DNA of 64,000 nt from Endozoicomonas sp. 8E (GCF_032883915.1 NZ_CP120717.1:1184501-1248500); one strand, 5' to 3'. Positions 34,501-43,855 are shown, counted from the first letter of the stretch. The notes: generated by a model not told the origin, from the sequence alone. Made by a program: numbers and translations.

Positions 34501-36056
34501 TCCGAGGTAATATGGATATTATCAAATAGCTGGCTGAAGCCAGTCTGTTCATTGACCTGGATGACCAGAGGGGCTTGTGGCTGATGATTAATCCAATGAC
34601 TGGCCTGGGCAGGTTGCTGATAAGTGAAGGTATTAAAGGTGGCGTGACCTGTGACTTTTTTATGTGGGTTGGACAGAAAACGCCCATCGTTTTCTGCCAA
34701 TCCCAGGGCTTTCGGCTGCCGTCTTGAATGAGCCACCTGAAGTCGGGGCTTCAGACCGGTGGTCTCGCGAAGGGTTTGCAATGAACCCAGCAAACGAAAC
34801 CAGAGGGCTTCAGTGAGTGGCGACGTTACGGTGACGACACCCCCCGCCCTGATCTGTTCCAACAGGCAGGTGTTAGGGATTGCATAGCCTTCGGGCGTAA
34901 TGGCAATGGGGCTCAGCCATTCTGTTATATTCCGCTGGTTAATGATGATCGGGTTTTCTGCGGCGTGCTCTTTAGACTGGCTTTGGAACAGCGTATGAAG
35001 CTCGTCCTTCCCCACCGGCATCTGATAAAACTGAACTTCGTCGGGTAACGGACAGACTTCCCCATTGCTCTCAAAGCACTGTTGCGCCAGCATCTGTCGA
35101 ATGGTCTGTTCAAAGGTCAGATCCTGCCAGTCGGCGCCTTTCAGTATCACCCGTTGTCCGGATTTCAATTGTTCAAGCCTGCCAGGGATGTGCTGGATTC
35201 GCCCCTGTTGATCGACACCGGGAGCACCCAGTAGTAACTGTCGCCAGTTGTTGTGCAAGTGGCAGTCAATAACCAGAATAGTGTCGTCGTCCATGGCATT
35301 TTCGGCACCGGGGAATTCAGGCAATACCGGAGGAGCCCCGTCAATGTCCATCGATGGGTCATTGTTAGTGTGGGCCTCGAACTGCCAGCTATTGCCCGGT
35401 CGGTTAATTCGCCGCCAGAAATCAGCGCCGGGGGCGTCCTCACACTGGCCTACCGCTGCCAGTTGTGCAGGGGCTGCCAGAACCAGCAGAGAAACATGCT
35501 CGCCCAGAGGTCGTTTTTTCTGACTGACTTTGTCGTACAAACAAGGGTTATCGGGGTCCAGCAGGTCGTTGAATTTCGGCAGGTCCTCGCTGCTGAGTTT
35601 TCGAATATCCACCACCAGAGTGAGTGGCTTTGAACCTTCAAATAGCTTACCTGAACGCAGACTGTGGCGACCCTCTTCGGAAATGCTCAACCGGCTCACC
35701 AGATTAGCCTGTGCGAGGTCATCGGGGTGGGAAATAAGGGTGACATCGCGATTTTTATCGCGAGTCTGGTCAGCCAAAAGCTGTCGAACCTCATCATCAC
35801 TGGCGACAAAACGGAAATCGAAGGCATGAGGTTTTTTTTGGCGCGGGGAATCCGTTGAGGATACGGTTCTCGCCCTGTCAGGTGTCATAATCCGAGATGA
35901 CGATAGATTCAGTTGGTAATTGAGACCAGAGCAGACAGCTTTGACGTTTGATGGTAAATCTAAATCCTGCCCTGACCTCTTGGCTGGCAAGCTACTATCA
36001 GGCAAGCTACCAGCCGGAACGGGTTTGTTAATTTCTCCACCAATCTGACCATCCAT
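28599..36056 (-). CDS. Giant multi-AAA / transglutaminase-like protein, copy E (2485 residues)
   Basis: Start: ATG at 36056 after GGGAG, seven codons inside the longest frame. The tail closely matches D (PAGSLPDSSLPAKRSGQD) and also has a T8 run, at 35832-35839. First AAA+ site: GETGTGKS with K939 and LDE. Second: GPAGRGKD with K1283 and ISE. The possible sensor-2 motif reads PTSLDL, so the Arg of B, C and D is Leu here, as in F, G and H. The transglutaminase-like site is the most altered outside F and G: GGCRFRSAVF replaces GSCRHRxPVF, while C1919, H1945 and D1962 are kept. The linker after AAA 2 and the beta-rich domain differ strongly from D, so the close D-E relation holds only for the N-terminal part. 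The C-terminal coiled coil is shortened. The mosaic pattern suggests recombination between copies. Function unknown. Confidence 0.92.
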   Translation of the reverse strand: MDGQIGGEINKPVPAGSLPDSSLPAKRSGQDLDLPSNVKAVCSGLNYQLNLSSSRIMTPDRARTVSSTDSPRQKKPHAFDFRFVASDDEVRQLLADQTRDKNRDVTLISHPDDLAQANLVSRLSISEEGRHSLRSGKLFEGSKPLTLVVDIRKLSSEDLPKFNDLLDPDNPCLYDKVSQKKRPLGEHVSLLVLAAPAQLAAVGQCEDAPGADFWRRINRPGNSWQFEAHTNNDPSMDIDGAPPVLPEFPGAENAMDDDTILVIDCHLHNNWRQLLLGAPGVDQQGRIQHIPGRLEQLKSGQRVILKGADWQDLTFEQTIRQMLAQQCFESNGEVCPLPDEVQFYQMPVGKDELHTLFQSQSKEHAAENPIIINQRNITEWLSPIAITPEGYAIPNTCLLEQIRAGGVVTVTSPLTEALWFRLLGSLQTLRETTGLKPRLQVAHSRRQPKALGLAENDGRFLSNPHKKVTGHATFNTFTYQQPAQASHWINHQPQAPLVIQVNEQTGFSQLFDNIHITSEQKAHFGRRQSQLQETLIAGKPVVFRGLETNPGLQQLLEPLAVGQPLLVNGQLQAFPQAHVTMLWPESVKTPSSVFTSMVAAGKPCPVINLWDINAHRHEIPRTELPERALNELYEAFKTVPDDLCNPLPEITEALLNNLILAARRAQKLDKSPQILPCHWRKAIDSVITHGTRQHQPVRDFMKVACWHLLPDKTPDAHRKPDQAASVDLDHLNGILNSVPRLDRTVVEHNLWALARAFDPAVFNGELQLSYGSPFPVWGKKDVLNRLCAIIVAHAPEEQRAAIAYQLKVDPAAAEPWQSLAIRPARQIKRLQDALASGWQLPLSSGQTRSDAIRGLATDCFHMTRTANSEAERIEGIEHRLSESLKWAGSADEPLSGLARDLYHGEMNQKDRESRRLSRLHDRLSDSPVIFLQGETGTGKSYFSAKIAKASGQASVISIGPSDSEQTLMKRWQWQQHADGDRSMAQQDRALMEWAKTEPDKDSGHVGGNYVTLVLDEANLAQAGLLASLNGLWEPKPCIYVNGHPVKVSEKHRVILTGNPDHYSGRQMDPALKEKLPGAYYPRLDRAFLRDRVVEPALANQLRGPLSGQPINDIVQSATESVMTLWQYYPELLPDHEFTPRDLTDICSWVGWYLDRALPKGDSVSPQQINSLVQQSFRDVLSPEITETYQDAQLALEIWFAARYHPDNTLSNKVYNHTLQDMQQTFSTVSKKIRPDFDTSGSAVRQLVQWLGQDLSRSQQAYHHDRKHGGRQATLIEGPAGRGKDATLNLVIESVRKQVEQRHESMPEVFLLNACDCSWDKVCETIQKAKVDGGIVVISEMNLIDSQHLEGELNDILAGDAHPGFHLFATINPPEYSGRKPLSPALKGRFRHLPIRQYSPTELQTIAEKVLPQTTEGKFAAEKLTQLHCRLRAELKRKNLPLQPTSLDLQNVAKAVTRGRDFTEDSLHQCLNQHYRLYLMAANLSLEELPGLSTLAMGEEALAPDLCHWLNETVPNIGRPWLIRLSHRNSTDEKNHEICINTQLSEEAVKTEIIMRVAQARWQASGLSLKPDKSDDMLTQSLYRRWQQCWFAREFHKTGVEANLVFYLPQAQEQMLKLSAYEPYLREADRQIAAWNANAVQCWPAFWHQLKGLLDHIDEASAVGADNKAGQYNPEVSEKATEALDRNTDEDRQEVQHHYDYIVFNTRNVPCHMYRYWAKDIHVTVKGDVKRIDLSDNRTLGVEILRPVLLKKNQPVTVARGQTMGVLDLKPGNSHHALPSMTPDDYIVALRLEPDLPFALVRDKYTGLHTLSIPEAEAKQSIEVAYVVEPRKPEPRPKELTWFDTHCSEGMKAVLNEVFNNIGKQPAEIRFPLWKIQYSENTSQRIEAITEYCRQFSGQTRPEPGKNFFEFLVTQRQGGCRFRSAVFVAFCRYFGIPSRQIRSLLHSFVEYCPDGDQTWKSVDLGGSYLPFTVIAPDFQGNDCQPTLEESGSKTENSEIRGLLKDLFKGADSAQQQALAKACGISLEELNKALETNSALPEANISLFDAVQKLWQEKDLPGFSMGVSTLKASGTRALRNCEKRLVGVVYDHDWNACKPMSEAVRAILSSGHADQAIEQLRLLHSKMIVQGGACPLDWLGSMVEILENSDLANPSVIHFVHEALKLGWLDPLPTYESHIMKADHHYRLLVRLAGIDKLRAEATHQLKKWYQTLLSREKNSQVWQVSYRDLQGRKSDAMFVTHCHDGVSSSLEKNMVNPSVKIDWVYDPEGVPNIERMLVHQPAFVKLNSGNAGHRPVIILGQPSWDSGVFNEKVEALLQRKIENSPELKPLLEDIKHYERRRFAITGSQKPILKCLALSWDDEHFLGTLKNQCRQAIQQAFSHYLYEVTHLKGSRLTYCWAEAAIGNSMKTDYYGAHDPSSPEELYAMMCKIDSSFCFQQPVKDARLLQQAHNASNALVLKSDELTTIAEEFLNSVNLNSLCDSLDT

Positions 36057-36150
36057 AGTTAATCTCCCTGCTACCATCTGAAGGACTGAATTGAAACTCT
36101 TTGATAATGAGACTTTCAGAGGCCGGGAAAGTTCAATTTGGATACTGGTC
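36057..36150 (-). promoter_or_regulatory. Conserved 5' leader of copy E
   Basis: Carries AACTTTCCCGG, CTGAAAGTC, a CATTATCAAA core, CAGTCCTTCA and a GGGAG ribosome binding site, in the same order as the other leaders. The remaining 44 bp to copy F contain the conserved TCTCGAAAAC motif. Confidence 0.35.
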
Positions 36151-36194
36151 CGTTGCCATTGTGGGAAGTCAACGGTCTCGAAAACAAACGTTTA

Positions 36195-39100
36195 TCACGT
36201 ATCCAATGATTCACACAGCGAATTCAAATTCACAGTGTTCAAAAACTCATTGGCAATGGTTGTCAGCTCGTAGGAACTGAGCACCAGGGCGTTACTGGCA
36301 TTGAGGGCCTGCCGTAAGTAAGAATTCTCAACAGATCTCTCAAACCAGACAGACCTGGGGATTTTAGACATCATTGCAAGCAGTTCAAGGGGTGATGATG
36401 GATCATGAGCGCCATATTCATCATCTCTGTTACGTAGTATGGAAGTATTGCCCCAACAATACGTTAAACGACCACCTTTCGAGTGTGTCACTCCGTACAG
36501 GTAATGACTGAAGGCCTGCTCAATCGCATGCCAGCATTTTTTATTTAAATCATTTAAAGGCTTAAGATCCTCATACGACAACTCAAGGGACTCTAGAATG
36601 GGCTGGTACTTGCTTTTGAGATCATGTTTTTTTTGCTTACGTTCTTCTTGAGTCTGGCATTGCTCATCCAATGCCTTCAGAGCGTCCCGGAGTTGCTGTT
36701 TCATCGCCTCATATTGCTTGTATTGTTTCAATGGCCGCTTCAAGTCCGGGCTATTCTCTGCTTTTAGTTCAATCAGGGCTGTGCGTTTTTCACAGATGAC
36801 TGTGTCTACCCACGAAGGCCGCCCCAGGGTAATCACCGGACGGTGGTTTGCGTTGACCGAGGTTAACTGCATAAATGCAGGTTCTTGCAGCAACATTCGT
36901 TCTACATTCGGAACTCCCTCAGGTTCGTTCGTCCAGGTGTAGTCCAGGATTGAGCGGGCAATTTTATCTTCAAGGAATCGCGAAAACCCACCATGACAAT
37001 GAGTGACGAACAGGGCATTATTTTCTTCCTTCAGGAAAAACTCATAAGTGGACTGCCAGCTCTGGCTGATTTTTTCCCCGGACAATACAGTCTGATACCA
37101 CTTTTTCAGGCAATCAGTGGCTTGAACCTTCAGTTCGTCGATGTCTCTCAGGCGCATTAACAACTGATAATGTTCATCGGCTTCAATAATACTGCTATCA
37201 TAAATCGGCAGTGGGTCCAGCCAACCCGATGCCAGGGCCTCACGGGCAAAGTGAATAACCGATGGTTTGGCCAAGTGACTGTTTGTCAGTATTTTTACCA
37301 TTGAATACAACCAATGATGAGGGCTTGCTTTGGCATGATTAATCATTATTGGGTGGAGCAACTTGAGTTGTTTAGTGACCTGATCTTCATCGCCGTTGGA
37401 CAATATTTGCACGACTGCCTCTGACATCGTCTTGCGGTCAGGGGAGTCGCCATAGTCCCTGGCACCGGCCAATCTCCTCATGTTATACCGAGATGCCTCT
37501 GTCTTCAGCGACCTGATAAGTGAGACGCCCATGGAAAAACTGGCTAAATCTTTTTCTTTCCAAAGGTTCTTTAGAATGTCGAAAGGACCTGGATCTTTGT
37601 CTGCCAATGCTCCGGATGTCTCAACGGCTTTGTTCAGTGCTTCAAGGTTGATGCCAATGGCTTTAGACAGAGCTTGCTGTTGTGTTGAATCAGCTTCTTT
37701 CAGAAGACTCTTCAGGAGTTTCTTAATCTTGTTTGACTGAGTATTAAAACCAATTCCCCTCCTGATGGGCTGGAATTCAGATTTTATTTCTGTTACCCGT
37801 GCAGGCCCCCCGCCCAAATTTGCTGACTTCCAGGTTTGGCCCCCATCTTCGGAATACTCAGCAAAGCTGTGGATAAAGTTTGTAATGCTCCGACATGGAA
37901 TCCCAAAATAACGACAAAAAGCGACAAAAACAGGTGTACGATGTTTACAGTAACCTTGCCGCTGTGTTACCAGAAAGTGAAAGAAATTTTCGTCTCTCTC
38001 TGGTTTGGTTTTACCGGAAAACTGTTTGCAATAGTCCTTGATCGCCTCAATGCGTTGCGACCTGTTTTCAGCCTTTATGATTTTCAGCAAAGGCACCTGT
38101 ATTTCCGTTGGCTGCTGCTCGATGTTTTCAAACAGTTTGTCCAGTACGGCTTTCATCCCTTTTGAACAGCGGGTGTCAAAACCTGCTGGTTGGACTTTTA
38201 TGCCCGGTTCCCTGGATTCTACGACATAAGCAATCTTTATACTCTGGTTGGCTCTGTCCCCGGCAATAAACAGTTTGTGCAGCCCGGTATATCGATCCCT
38301 GACCAGGGTGTATGGCACATCAGGTTCTATGCGCAAGGCCACGATATAGTCATCAGCCGTCAGGCTTGGCAATGCACATTGACCGTACTTTAATTGCATC
38401 TCAAAGGTTGCCAGGGTTTGATTTTTAGCTAATGTCACTGGTTGGTCATGCTCTGGTAACAGCTCAGGTGTGAGCAGTTCCATCCCCTGAAGATACTTAT
38501 CACCAATATCGATCCTCTTGATATTGCCCCCAGCCGTCACAAATATATCCTGTACTCCAAGTCGATACATCTGGGAAGGAAGTTTCTCCGTTTTAAAAAC
38601 TTTATAATCCTCAAGTTTTGGCCCCGCCAGAGCCTCGTAGTTCGTTATCTGGTCCAATGCCCTGGTCTTTTTCTCTTCGACTTCCGGATCGTATTGTTCA
38701 AAAGCACTATCAGCTGATGCTTCCTTAATAAATTCGTCCAGCGAATGGTTCGGCAGATTACTTATCTCATGCCAGAACGCTGGCCACCATTGAACTGCCT
38801 TGGCGTTCCATAAGCTTATCCGCTTATCGGCCTCCTGAAGATAAGGCAGGGAAGCCGGCGTTGTCAGTGCCTGCTCCTCTTCTTTCGTCATGGAGAATAC
38901 GCTGTTGGCGTCCACGCCTGTCTGGCCAAACTCACGATCAAACCAGCTTTTCTGCCAGTGTCGGTACAGTGCCCGGGTGAGAACATTGTCCGACTCATCC
39001 GGCCTCAGGGAAAGTCCGGATGCCTGCCATTGGGTCTGAGCGACCCTTTTGATGATTTCTGTTTTGGCGTCCTCTTCACTCAGATCATCCTTAAAACAGA

Positions 39101-42100
39101 TTTCATGGTTTTTTACATCAATGCTGTTGCTATCACTGCTTCGTATCAACCAGGGACGACCAATGTCCGGTAACGTTTTGTTGAACCAATGGCTCAGTTT
39201 AACAGCAAGTCCTCCCCCGCCCATGGCGGAACCGGATGACTTTGGCAGTTTCTGCAACGATATTTTGGCTGCCATCAGATAAAGCCGGTAGTGCTGATTG
39301 AGGCATTGATGAAGTGCGTTTTCGGTAAATTTACCCCCTCTGTCTACAGCTCTGGCGACATTCTGTAAATCAAGGCTGGTGGGCTGCAACGGCAGGTTTT
39401 TCCGTTGCAGGTAAGCCCTTAAACGACAATGTGTATCAGTCAGCTGTTTAGCCGCGATTTTCCCCTGCGGTGTCTGAGGCAACACTTTTTCGGCAATGGC
39501 CTGCAATTCTTTCTGGTTATATTGCCGGATCGGCAAATGTCGGAAACGTCCTTTCAGCGCCGGTGACAAGGGTTTTCGCCCGCTGTATTCAGGCGGGTTG
39601 ACGGTAGCAAACAGGTGGAAACCCGGATGGGCGTCACCGGCCAGAATATCGTTTAACTCACCTTCCAGGTGCTGGCTGTCGATCAGATTCATTTCTGAAA
39701 TCACCACGATGCCACCCTTAATTTTTGCCTTCTGGATCGCTTCACACACCTTGTCCCAGGAACAATCACAGGCATTCAGGTAATAGACTTTCGGCATGGA
39801 TTCTCCCCGTCGCTCAGCCTCCTGTCTGACGCTTTCAATCACCAGGTTCAGCGTGGCATCTTTACCCCGCCCGGCCGGGCCTTCAATCAGCGTTGCCTGA
39901 CGGCCGCCGTGTTTTATGTCGAGATGATAAGCTTGCTGAGCGCGGCTTAAATCCTGTCCCAGCCCTTGAACCAGCTCAATGACTGCCGATCCGGAGGTAT
40001 CAAACTCAGGTCGTATTTCTTTGGTCAATGTTCTGAAGTCCAGCAGCATATCGGGCAGGGTGTGGTTATGGACTTTGTCGCGCAGGGTGTTGTCCGGGTG
40101 GTAACGGGCTGCAAACCAGATTTCCAGTGCCAAGAGGGCATCCTGTTGATTCTCGCTGATTTCGGGACCCAGTAGATCCCGGAAACTTTGCTGGATCAAA
40201 CTATTGATTTGCTCAGGAGTCACACTGCCAACTGCGGGCCGCGCACGATCCAGATACCAGCTCACCCAACTGCAGATATCGGTTAAATCCCTGGGAGTAA
40301 ACTCATGCTTGGGCAACAGCTCCTGGTAATATTGCCAAAGTGCCATCACACTCTTGGTGGCAATGTGTGCAATGTCGTTTATTTGATGCCGTTGTAAGTG
40401 ATTGAGTAGAGCTGGTTCCACCACTCTGTCCCGAAGGAAAGCCTCATCCAGGCGTGGATAGTAAGCCCTGGGCAGTTTCTCTTTCAGGGCCGGGTCCATC
40501 TGGCGCCCGGAGTAGTGATCGGGATTGCCGGTGAGAATTACCCGGTGTTTTGGGCTGACCCTGACAGGATGACCATTCACATAGATGCAGGGTTGCGGCT
40601 CCCATAAGCCATTCAGTGACGCCAGCAATCCGGCTCTGGCCAGGTTGGCTTCATCCAGAATCAGGGTGATATATTTTCCTCCAACATTGTCGGAAGGGGT
40701 ACTGGCCCATTCCATCAGCGCCCGGTTTTGCTGCTTCATAAAGCGGTCGCCATCGGCATGTTGTTGCCACTGCCAGCGTTTCATCAGTGTCTGTTCACTG
40801 TCAGAAGGTCCAAGGGAAATGACCGCAGCCTGTCCGGAAGCCTTGGCCATTTTGGCCGAAAAGTAGCTTTTCCCGGTGCCGGTTTCCCCCTGCAGGAATA
40901 GGACGGGAGAGTCCGCAAAGCGTTCATGGAGTCGGGATAATCGACGGCTTTCACGATCCTGCTGATTCATCTCGCCGTGATAAAGGTCCCGGGCCAGTGC
41001 TGACAGGGGCTTATCAGTGGAACCCTGCCATTCCAGTAATTCAGACAGTCGATGTTCTATGCGCTCAATACCTGCTGCCTCAGAATTCGCTGTTTTGGCA
41101 CTATGAAAACAATCGCTGGCCAGGGAGAGAATGACATCGGATCGGGTCTGTCCCGGTGGCACATACAACTGCCAGCCAGACATCAGTGCATCCTGTAAAC
41201 GTTTAATCTGTCGTGTTGGTCTTATGGTTAACGGATGATGCGGCCTGACTTTCGACTGTGTGACTTCCAACTGATACGCCATTGCAGGTCGTTGTTCTTC
41301 AGGCGTATGGGCCAGGATCATGTTGCAGAGCCTGTTCAGGGCTTCTTTTTCAAGATATTCTGGAAATGGTCTTTTATAGGACAGTTGTAGTCCTTCAAAT
41401 TGCTCGTCGTAAAAGAATGCCGGGTCAAAGGCTCTGGCCAGTTGCCACAGGTTCTGCTGCAAAAATGTTCTATCTAGGCGCTGGGAGCTATTGATGATGG
41501 CATTTAACCGGTCCAGATCGATCCAGGGAGCTCTATCCTTATCCGGCATCTTATCTGGTAACAAGTGCCAGCAGGCCACCTTGACAAAATCACGCACTGA
41601 CGGATTCTGTCTGACACCATGGGTGATGACGCTATCGATGGCTTTGCGCCAATGGCGAGGCAGGAGCCGTGGAGACCGGTCAACCTGCTGTGCCCGCCGG
41701 GCAGCCAGTATCAGGTTATTTAACAGCCCTTCGGTCATTTCAGGCAGGGGGTTGCAAAGGTCGTCAGGTACGGTTTCAAAGGCTTCGTAAAGTTCATCAA
41801 TTGCTCGTTCTGGCAGCTCAATCCAGTGGATACCATGTTTGGAGGCATTGATAGCCCAAAGATCGACTTCAGGACACGGACTGCCCGTGGCAACCATCGA
41901 ACGAAATATGGGAGATGGGCTTTGTGCAGACTCAGGCCAGAGAGTTGTGATATGAGCCTTTGGGTACTCCTGTAATTGGCCATTGACCAGCAGAGTTTGT
42001 CCAACAAACAGGGATTCCAACTGTTGCTGAAGTGTTGGATTGCTTTCCAGTCCCCGAAAGACAACCGGCGTGCCAACGATTAATGCCTCCTGCAATTCAC

Positions 42101-43697
42101 TTTGGTGACGCCCAAAATAGGCCTTTTGTTCCGAGGTGATACGGATATTATCAAACAACTGGCTGCAACGGGTCTGCCCATTGACCTGAATGACCAAAGG
42201 AGCTTCCTTTTGATGATTGAGCCAATCACTTGCCTCAGCAGGTTGCTGATAAGTGACGGTATTGATGGTATTAAGGGTGGCGTGATGACTAATTTTTTCT
42301 TGTAGTCTGGACAGTGAGTGCTCATCTTTTTTTGTCAATTTCAGGGCGTTTGGCTGCTTTTTTGCGTGAGCCACCTGGAGTCGCGGCTCCAGGCCTGTGG
42401 TCTCGCGAATAGTCTGCAACGAACCCAGCAAACGAAACCAGAGAACTTCAGTGAGTGGAGAGGTTACGGTGACCGTATCACCTGCCTGAATCTGTTCCAA
42501 CAGAGAGGTATTAGGGACTGCATAGCCTTCCGGGGCAATGGCAATCGGGTTCAGCCAATCGCCGATATTACTCTGGTTGATGATGATCGGATTTCCTGGT
42601 GCATCACCAGAGCAGGACAGACTTTGGAACAGTGAATAAAGCTCGTCCTTCCCTACCGGCGTCTGATAAAACTGAACATTGTCGGGTAACTGACAGATCT
42701 TCCCGTTGCTCTCAAAGCATTGTTGCGCCAGCATCTGACGAATCGTCTGTTCAAAGGCCAGGTCCTGCCAGTTGGCTCCTTTCAGAATCACTCGTTGTCC
42801 GGCTCGCAGAGACTCAAGTCTGCCGGGGATGTGCTGGATTTGCCCCTGTTGATTCACGCCAGGACCGCCCAGTAGCAACTGTCGCCAGTGACTGTGCAAG
42901 TGGCAGTCGATAAGAAGGGTATTGTCGTCATCCATAGCACTTTCGATAGCACTTTCGGCAGGGGGCAATTCAGGCAATAGCGGAGGATGCTCGTCGCTGT
43001 CCATCCATGGGTCGCTGCCGGTTTTTGTGTCGAACTGCCAGGTATTGCCCGGTCGATTGATTCGCCGCCAGAAATCAGCGCCCGGTGCTTCGTCATGCTG
43101 GCCAACCGACGTCAATTGTTCAGGGGTTGCCAGAACCAGCAAAGAAACATGCTTTCCCAGGGGACGTTTCTTCCGGCTGACTTTGTCATACAGGCAGGGG
43201 TTATCCGGGTCCAGCAGATCGTTAAATTTTGGCAGATCCTCGCTGGTGAGTTTTCGGATATCCATCACCAGGGTCAATGGCTGTGAACCTTCAAAGAGCT
43301 TGCCTGAGCGCAAAGTGTGGCGACCCTCGCCGGAAATGCTCAAGCAGCTCACCAGGTTAGCCTGTGAGAGCTCATCGGGGTGGGAAATAAGGGTGACATC
43401 GCGATTTTCATCGCAGGTCTGGTCAATTAAAAGTTGTCGAACCTCATCATCACTGGCGACAAAACGAAAATCAAAGGCATGAGCGGCCTTCTGGAGTGGG
43501 GAATTTGTTGAGGATACCGTTCTCGCAATTTCAGGCAAAGCAATGGCAGGTGACGATAGACGGAGTTGGGCTGTTACGTCACAGACCTCTGCTATTGAAG
43601 GTGTATCCTGTCTTGCTTTTTTGGCTGGCATGCCGCCATCAGGCTCTGCACTCTTAAAAAAAGGCCTCTTTATTTTCCCATCAATCCGACCATCCAT
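36195..43697 (-). CDS. Giant multi-AAA / transglutaminase-like protein, copy F (2500 residues)
   Basis: Start: ATG at 43697, in the conserved position. The tail (KIKRPFFKSAEPDGG, PAKKARQD) resembles B and G. The body is nearly identical to G: from about 37763 to 39690 it matches G at a constant offset of 7670 bp with only scattered changes. First AAA+ site: GETGTGKS with K943 and LDE. Second: GPAGRGKD with K1279 and ISE. The sensor-2-like motif is PTSLDL. In the transglutaminase-like domain C1917 (GYCKHR) and H1943 are kept, but the third residue is N1960 (KSANLGG, codon AAT), so this domain may be catalytically weakened or altered. The last 500 residues differ more from G, and a long charged coiled coil (EAMKQQLRDALKALDEQ) is present. 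Function unknown. Confidence 0.93.
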   Translation of the reverse strand: MDGRIDGKIKRPFFKSAEPDGGMPAKKARQDTPSIAEVCDVTAQLRLSSPAIALPEIARTVSSTNSPLQKAAHAFDFRFVASDDEVRQLLIDQTCDENRDVTLISHPDELSQANLVSCLSISGEGRHTLRSGKLFEGSQPLTLVMDIRKLTSEDLPKFNDLLDPDNPCLYDKVSRKKRPLGKHVSLLVLATPEQLTSVGQHDEAPGADFWRRINRPGNTWQFDTKTGSDPWMDSDEHPPLLPELPPAESAIESAMDDDNTLLIDCHLHSHWRQLLLGGPGVNQQGQIQHIPGRLESLRAGQRVILKGANWQDLAFEQTIRQMLAQQCFESNGKICQLPDNVQFYQTPVGKDELYSLFQSLSCSGDAPGNPIIINQSNIGDWLNPIAIAPEGYAVPNTSLLEQIQAGDTVTVTSPLTEVLWFRLLGSLQTIRETTGLEPRLQVAHAKKQPNALKLTKKDEHSLSRLQEKISHHATLNTINTVTYQQPAEASDWLNHQKEAPLVIQVNGQTRCSQLFDNIRITSEQKAYFGRHQSELQEALIVGTPVVFRGLESNPTLQQQLESLFVGQTLLVNGQLQEYPKAHITTLWPESAQSPSPIFRSMVATGSPCPEVDLWAINASKHGIHWIELPERAIDELYEAFETVPDDLCNPLPEMTEGLLNNLILAARRAQQVDRSPRLLPRHWRKAIDSVITHGVRQNPSVRDFVKVACWHLLPDKMPDKDRAPWIDLDRLNAIINSSQRLDRTFLQQNLWQLARAFDPAFFYDEQFEGLQLSYKRPFPEYLEKEALNRLCNMILAHTPEEQRPAMAYQLEVTQSKVRPHHPLTIRPTRQIKRLQDALMSGWQLYVPPGQTRSDVILSLASDCFHSAKTANSEAAGIERIEHRLSELLEWQGSTDKPLSALARDLYHGEMNQQDRESRRLSRLHERFADSPVLFLQGETGTGKSYFSAKMAKASGQAAVISLGPSDSEQTLMKRWQWQQHADGDRFMKQQNRALMEWASTPSDNVGGKYITLILDEANLARAGLLASLNGLWEPQPCIYVNGHPVRVSPKHRVILTGNPDHYSGRQMDPALKEKLPRAYYPRLDEAFLRDRVVEPALLNHLQRHQINDIAHIATKSVMALWQYYQELLPKHEFTPRDLTDICSWVSWYLDRARPAVGSVTPEQINSLIQQSFRDLLGPEISENQQDALLALEIWFAARYHPDNTLRDKVHNHTLPDMLLDFRTLTKEIRPEFDTSGSAVIELVQGLGQDLSRAQQAYHLDIKHGGRQATLIEGPAGRGKDATLNLVIESVRQEAERRGESMPKVYYLNACDCSWDKVCEAIQKAKIKGGIVVISEMNLIDSQHLEGELNDILAGDAHPGFHLFATVNPPEYSGRKPLSPALKGRFRHLPIRQYNQKELQAIAEKVLPQTPQGKIAAKQLTDTHCRLRAYLQRKNLPLQPTSLDLQNVARAVDRGGKFTENALHQCLNQHYRLYLMAAKISLQKLPKSSGSAMGGGGLAVKLSHWFNKTLPDIGRPWLIRSSDSNSIDVKNHEICFKDDLSEEDAKTEIIKRVAQTQWQASGLSLRPDESDNVLTRALYRHWQKSWFDREFGQTGVDANSVFSMTKEEEQALTTPASLPYLQEADKRISLWNAKAVQWWPAFWHEISNLPNHSLDEFIKEASADSAFEQYDPEVEEKKTRALDQITNYEALAGPKLEDYKVFKTEKLPSQMYRLGVQDIFVTAGGNIKRIDIGDKYLQGMELLTPELLPEHDQPVTLAKNQTLATFEMQLKYGQCALPSLTADDYIVALRIEPDVPYTLVRDRYTGLHKLFIAGDRANQSIKIAYVVESREPGIKVQPAGFDTRCSKGMKAVLDKLFENIEQQPTEIQVPLLKIIKAENRSQRIEAIKDYCKQFSGKTKPERDENFFHFLVTQRQGYCKHRTPVFVAFCRYFGIPCRSITNFIHSFAEYSEDGGQTWKSANLGGGPARVTEIKSEFQPIRRGIGFNTQSNKIKKLLKSLLKEADSTQQQALSKAIGINLEALNKAVETSGALADKDPGPFDILKNLWKEKDLASFSMGVSLIRSLKTEASRYNMRRLAGARDYGDSPDRKTMSEAVVQILSNGDEDQVTKQLKLLHPIMINHAKASPHHWLYSMVKILTNSHLAKPSVIHFAREALASGWLDPLPIYDSSIIEADEHYQLLMRLRDIDELKVQATDCLKKWYQTVLSGEKISQSWQSTYEFFLKEENNALFVTHCHGGFSRFLEDKIARSILDYTWTNEPEGVPNVERMLLQEPAFMQLTSVNANHRPVITLGRPSWVDTVICEKRTALIELKAENSPDLKRPLKQYKQYEAMKQQLRDALKALDEQCQTQEERKQKKHDLKSKYQPILESLELSYEDLKPLNDLNKKCWHAIEQAFSHYLYGVTHSKGGRLTYCWGNTSILRNRDDEYGAHDPSSPLELLAMMSKIPRSVWFERSVENSYLRQALNASNALVLSSYELTTIANEFLNTVNLNSLCESLDT

Positions 43698-43790
43698 AGT
43701 CAATCTCTCTCCCTACTGCTATTTGAAGGACTGCATTGAACTTAATTGTTTAATGATTGGACTTTGGAATAGGATTAAAGTTCCATTTGG
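43698..43790 (-). promoter_or_regulatory. Conserved 5' leader of copy F
   Basis: Almost identical to the leader of G, as expected from duplication of gene plus spacer. It keeps GGAACTTT and CAGTCCTTCA, but the CTGAAGGTC box reads CCAAAGTCC, so a common promoter is less certain here. Confidence 0.35.
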
Positions 43791-43855
43791 AGAATTATTC
43801 GTTGCCATTGAGGGATGTCACCGATCTCGAAAAACTCATCATGACCAATCGTTTA

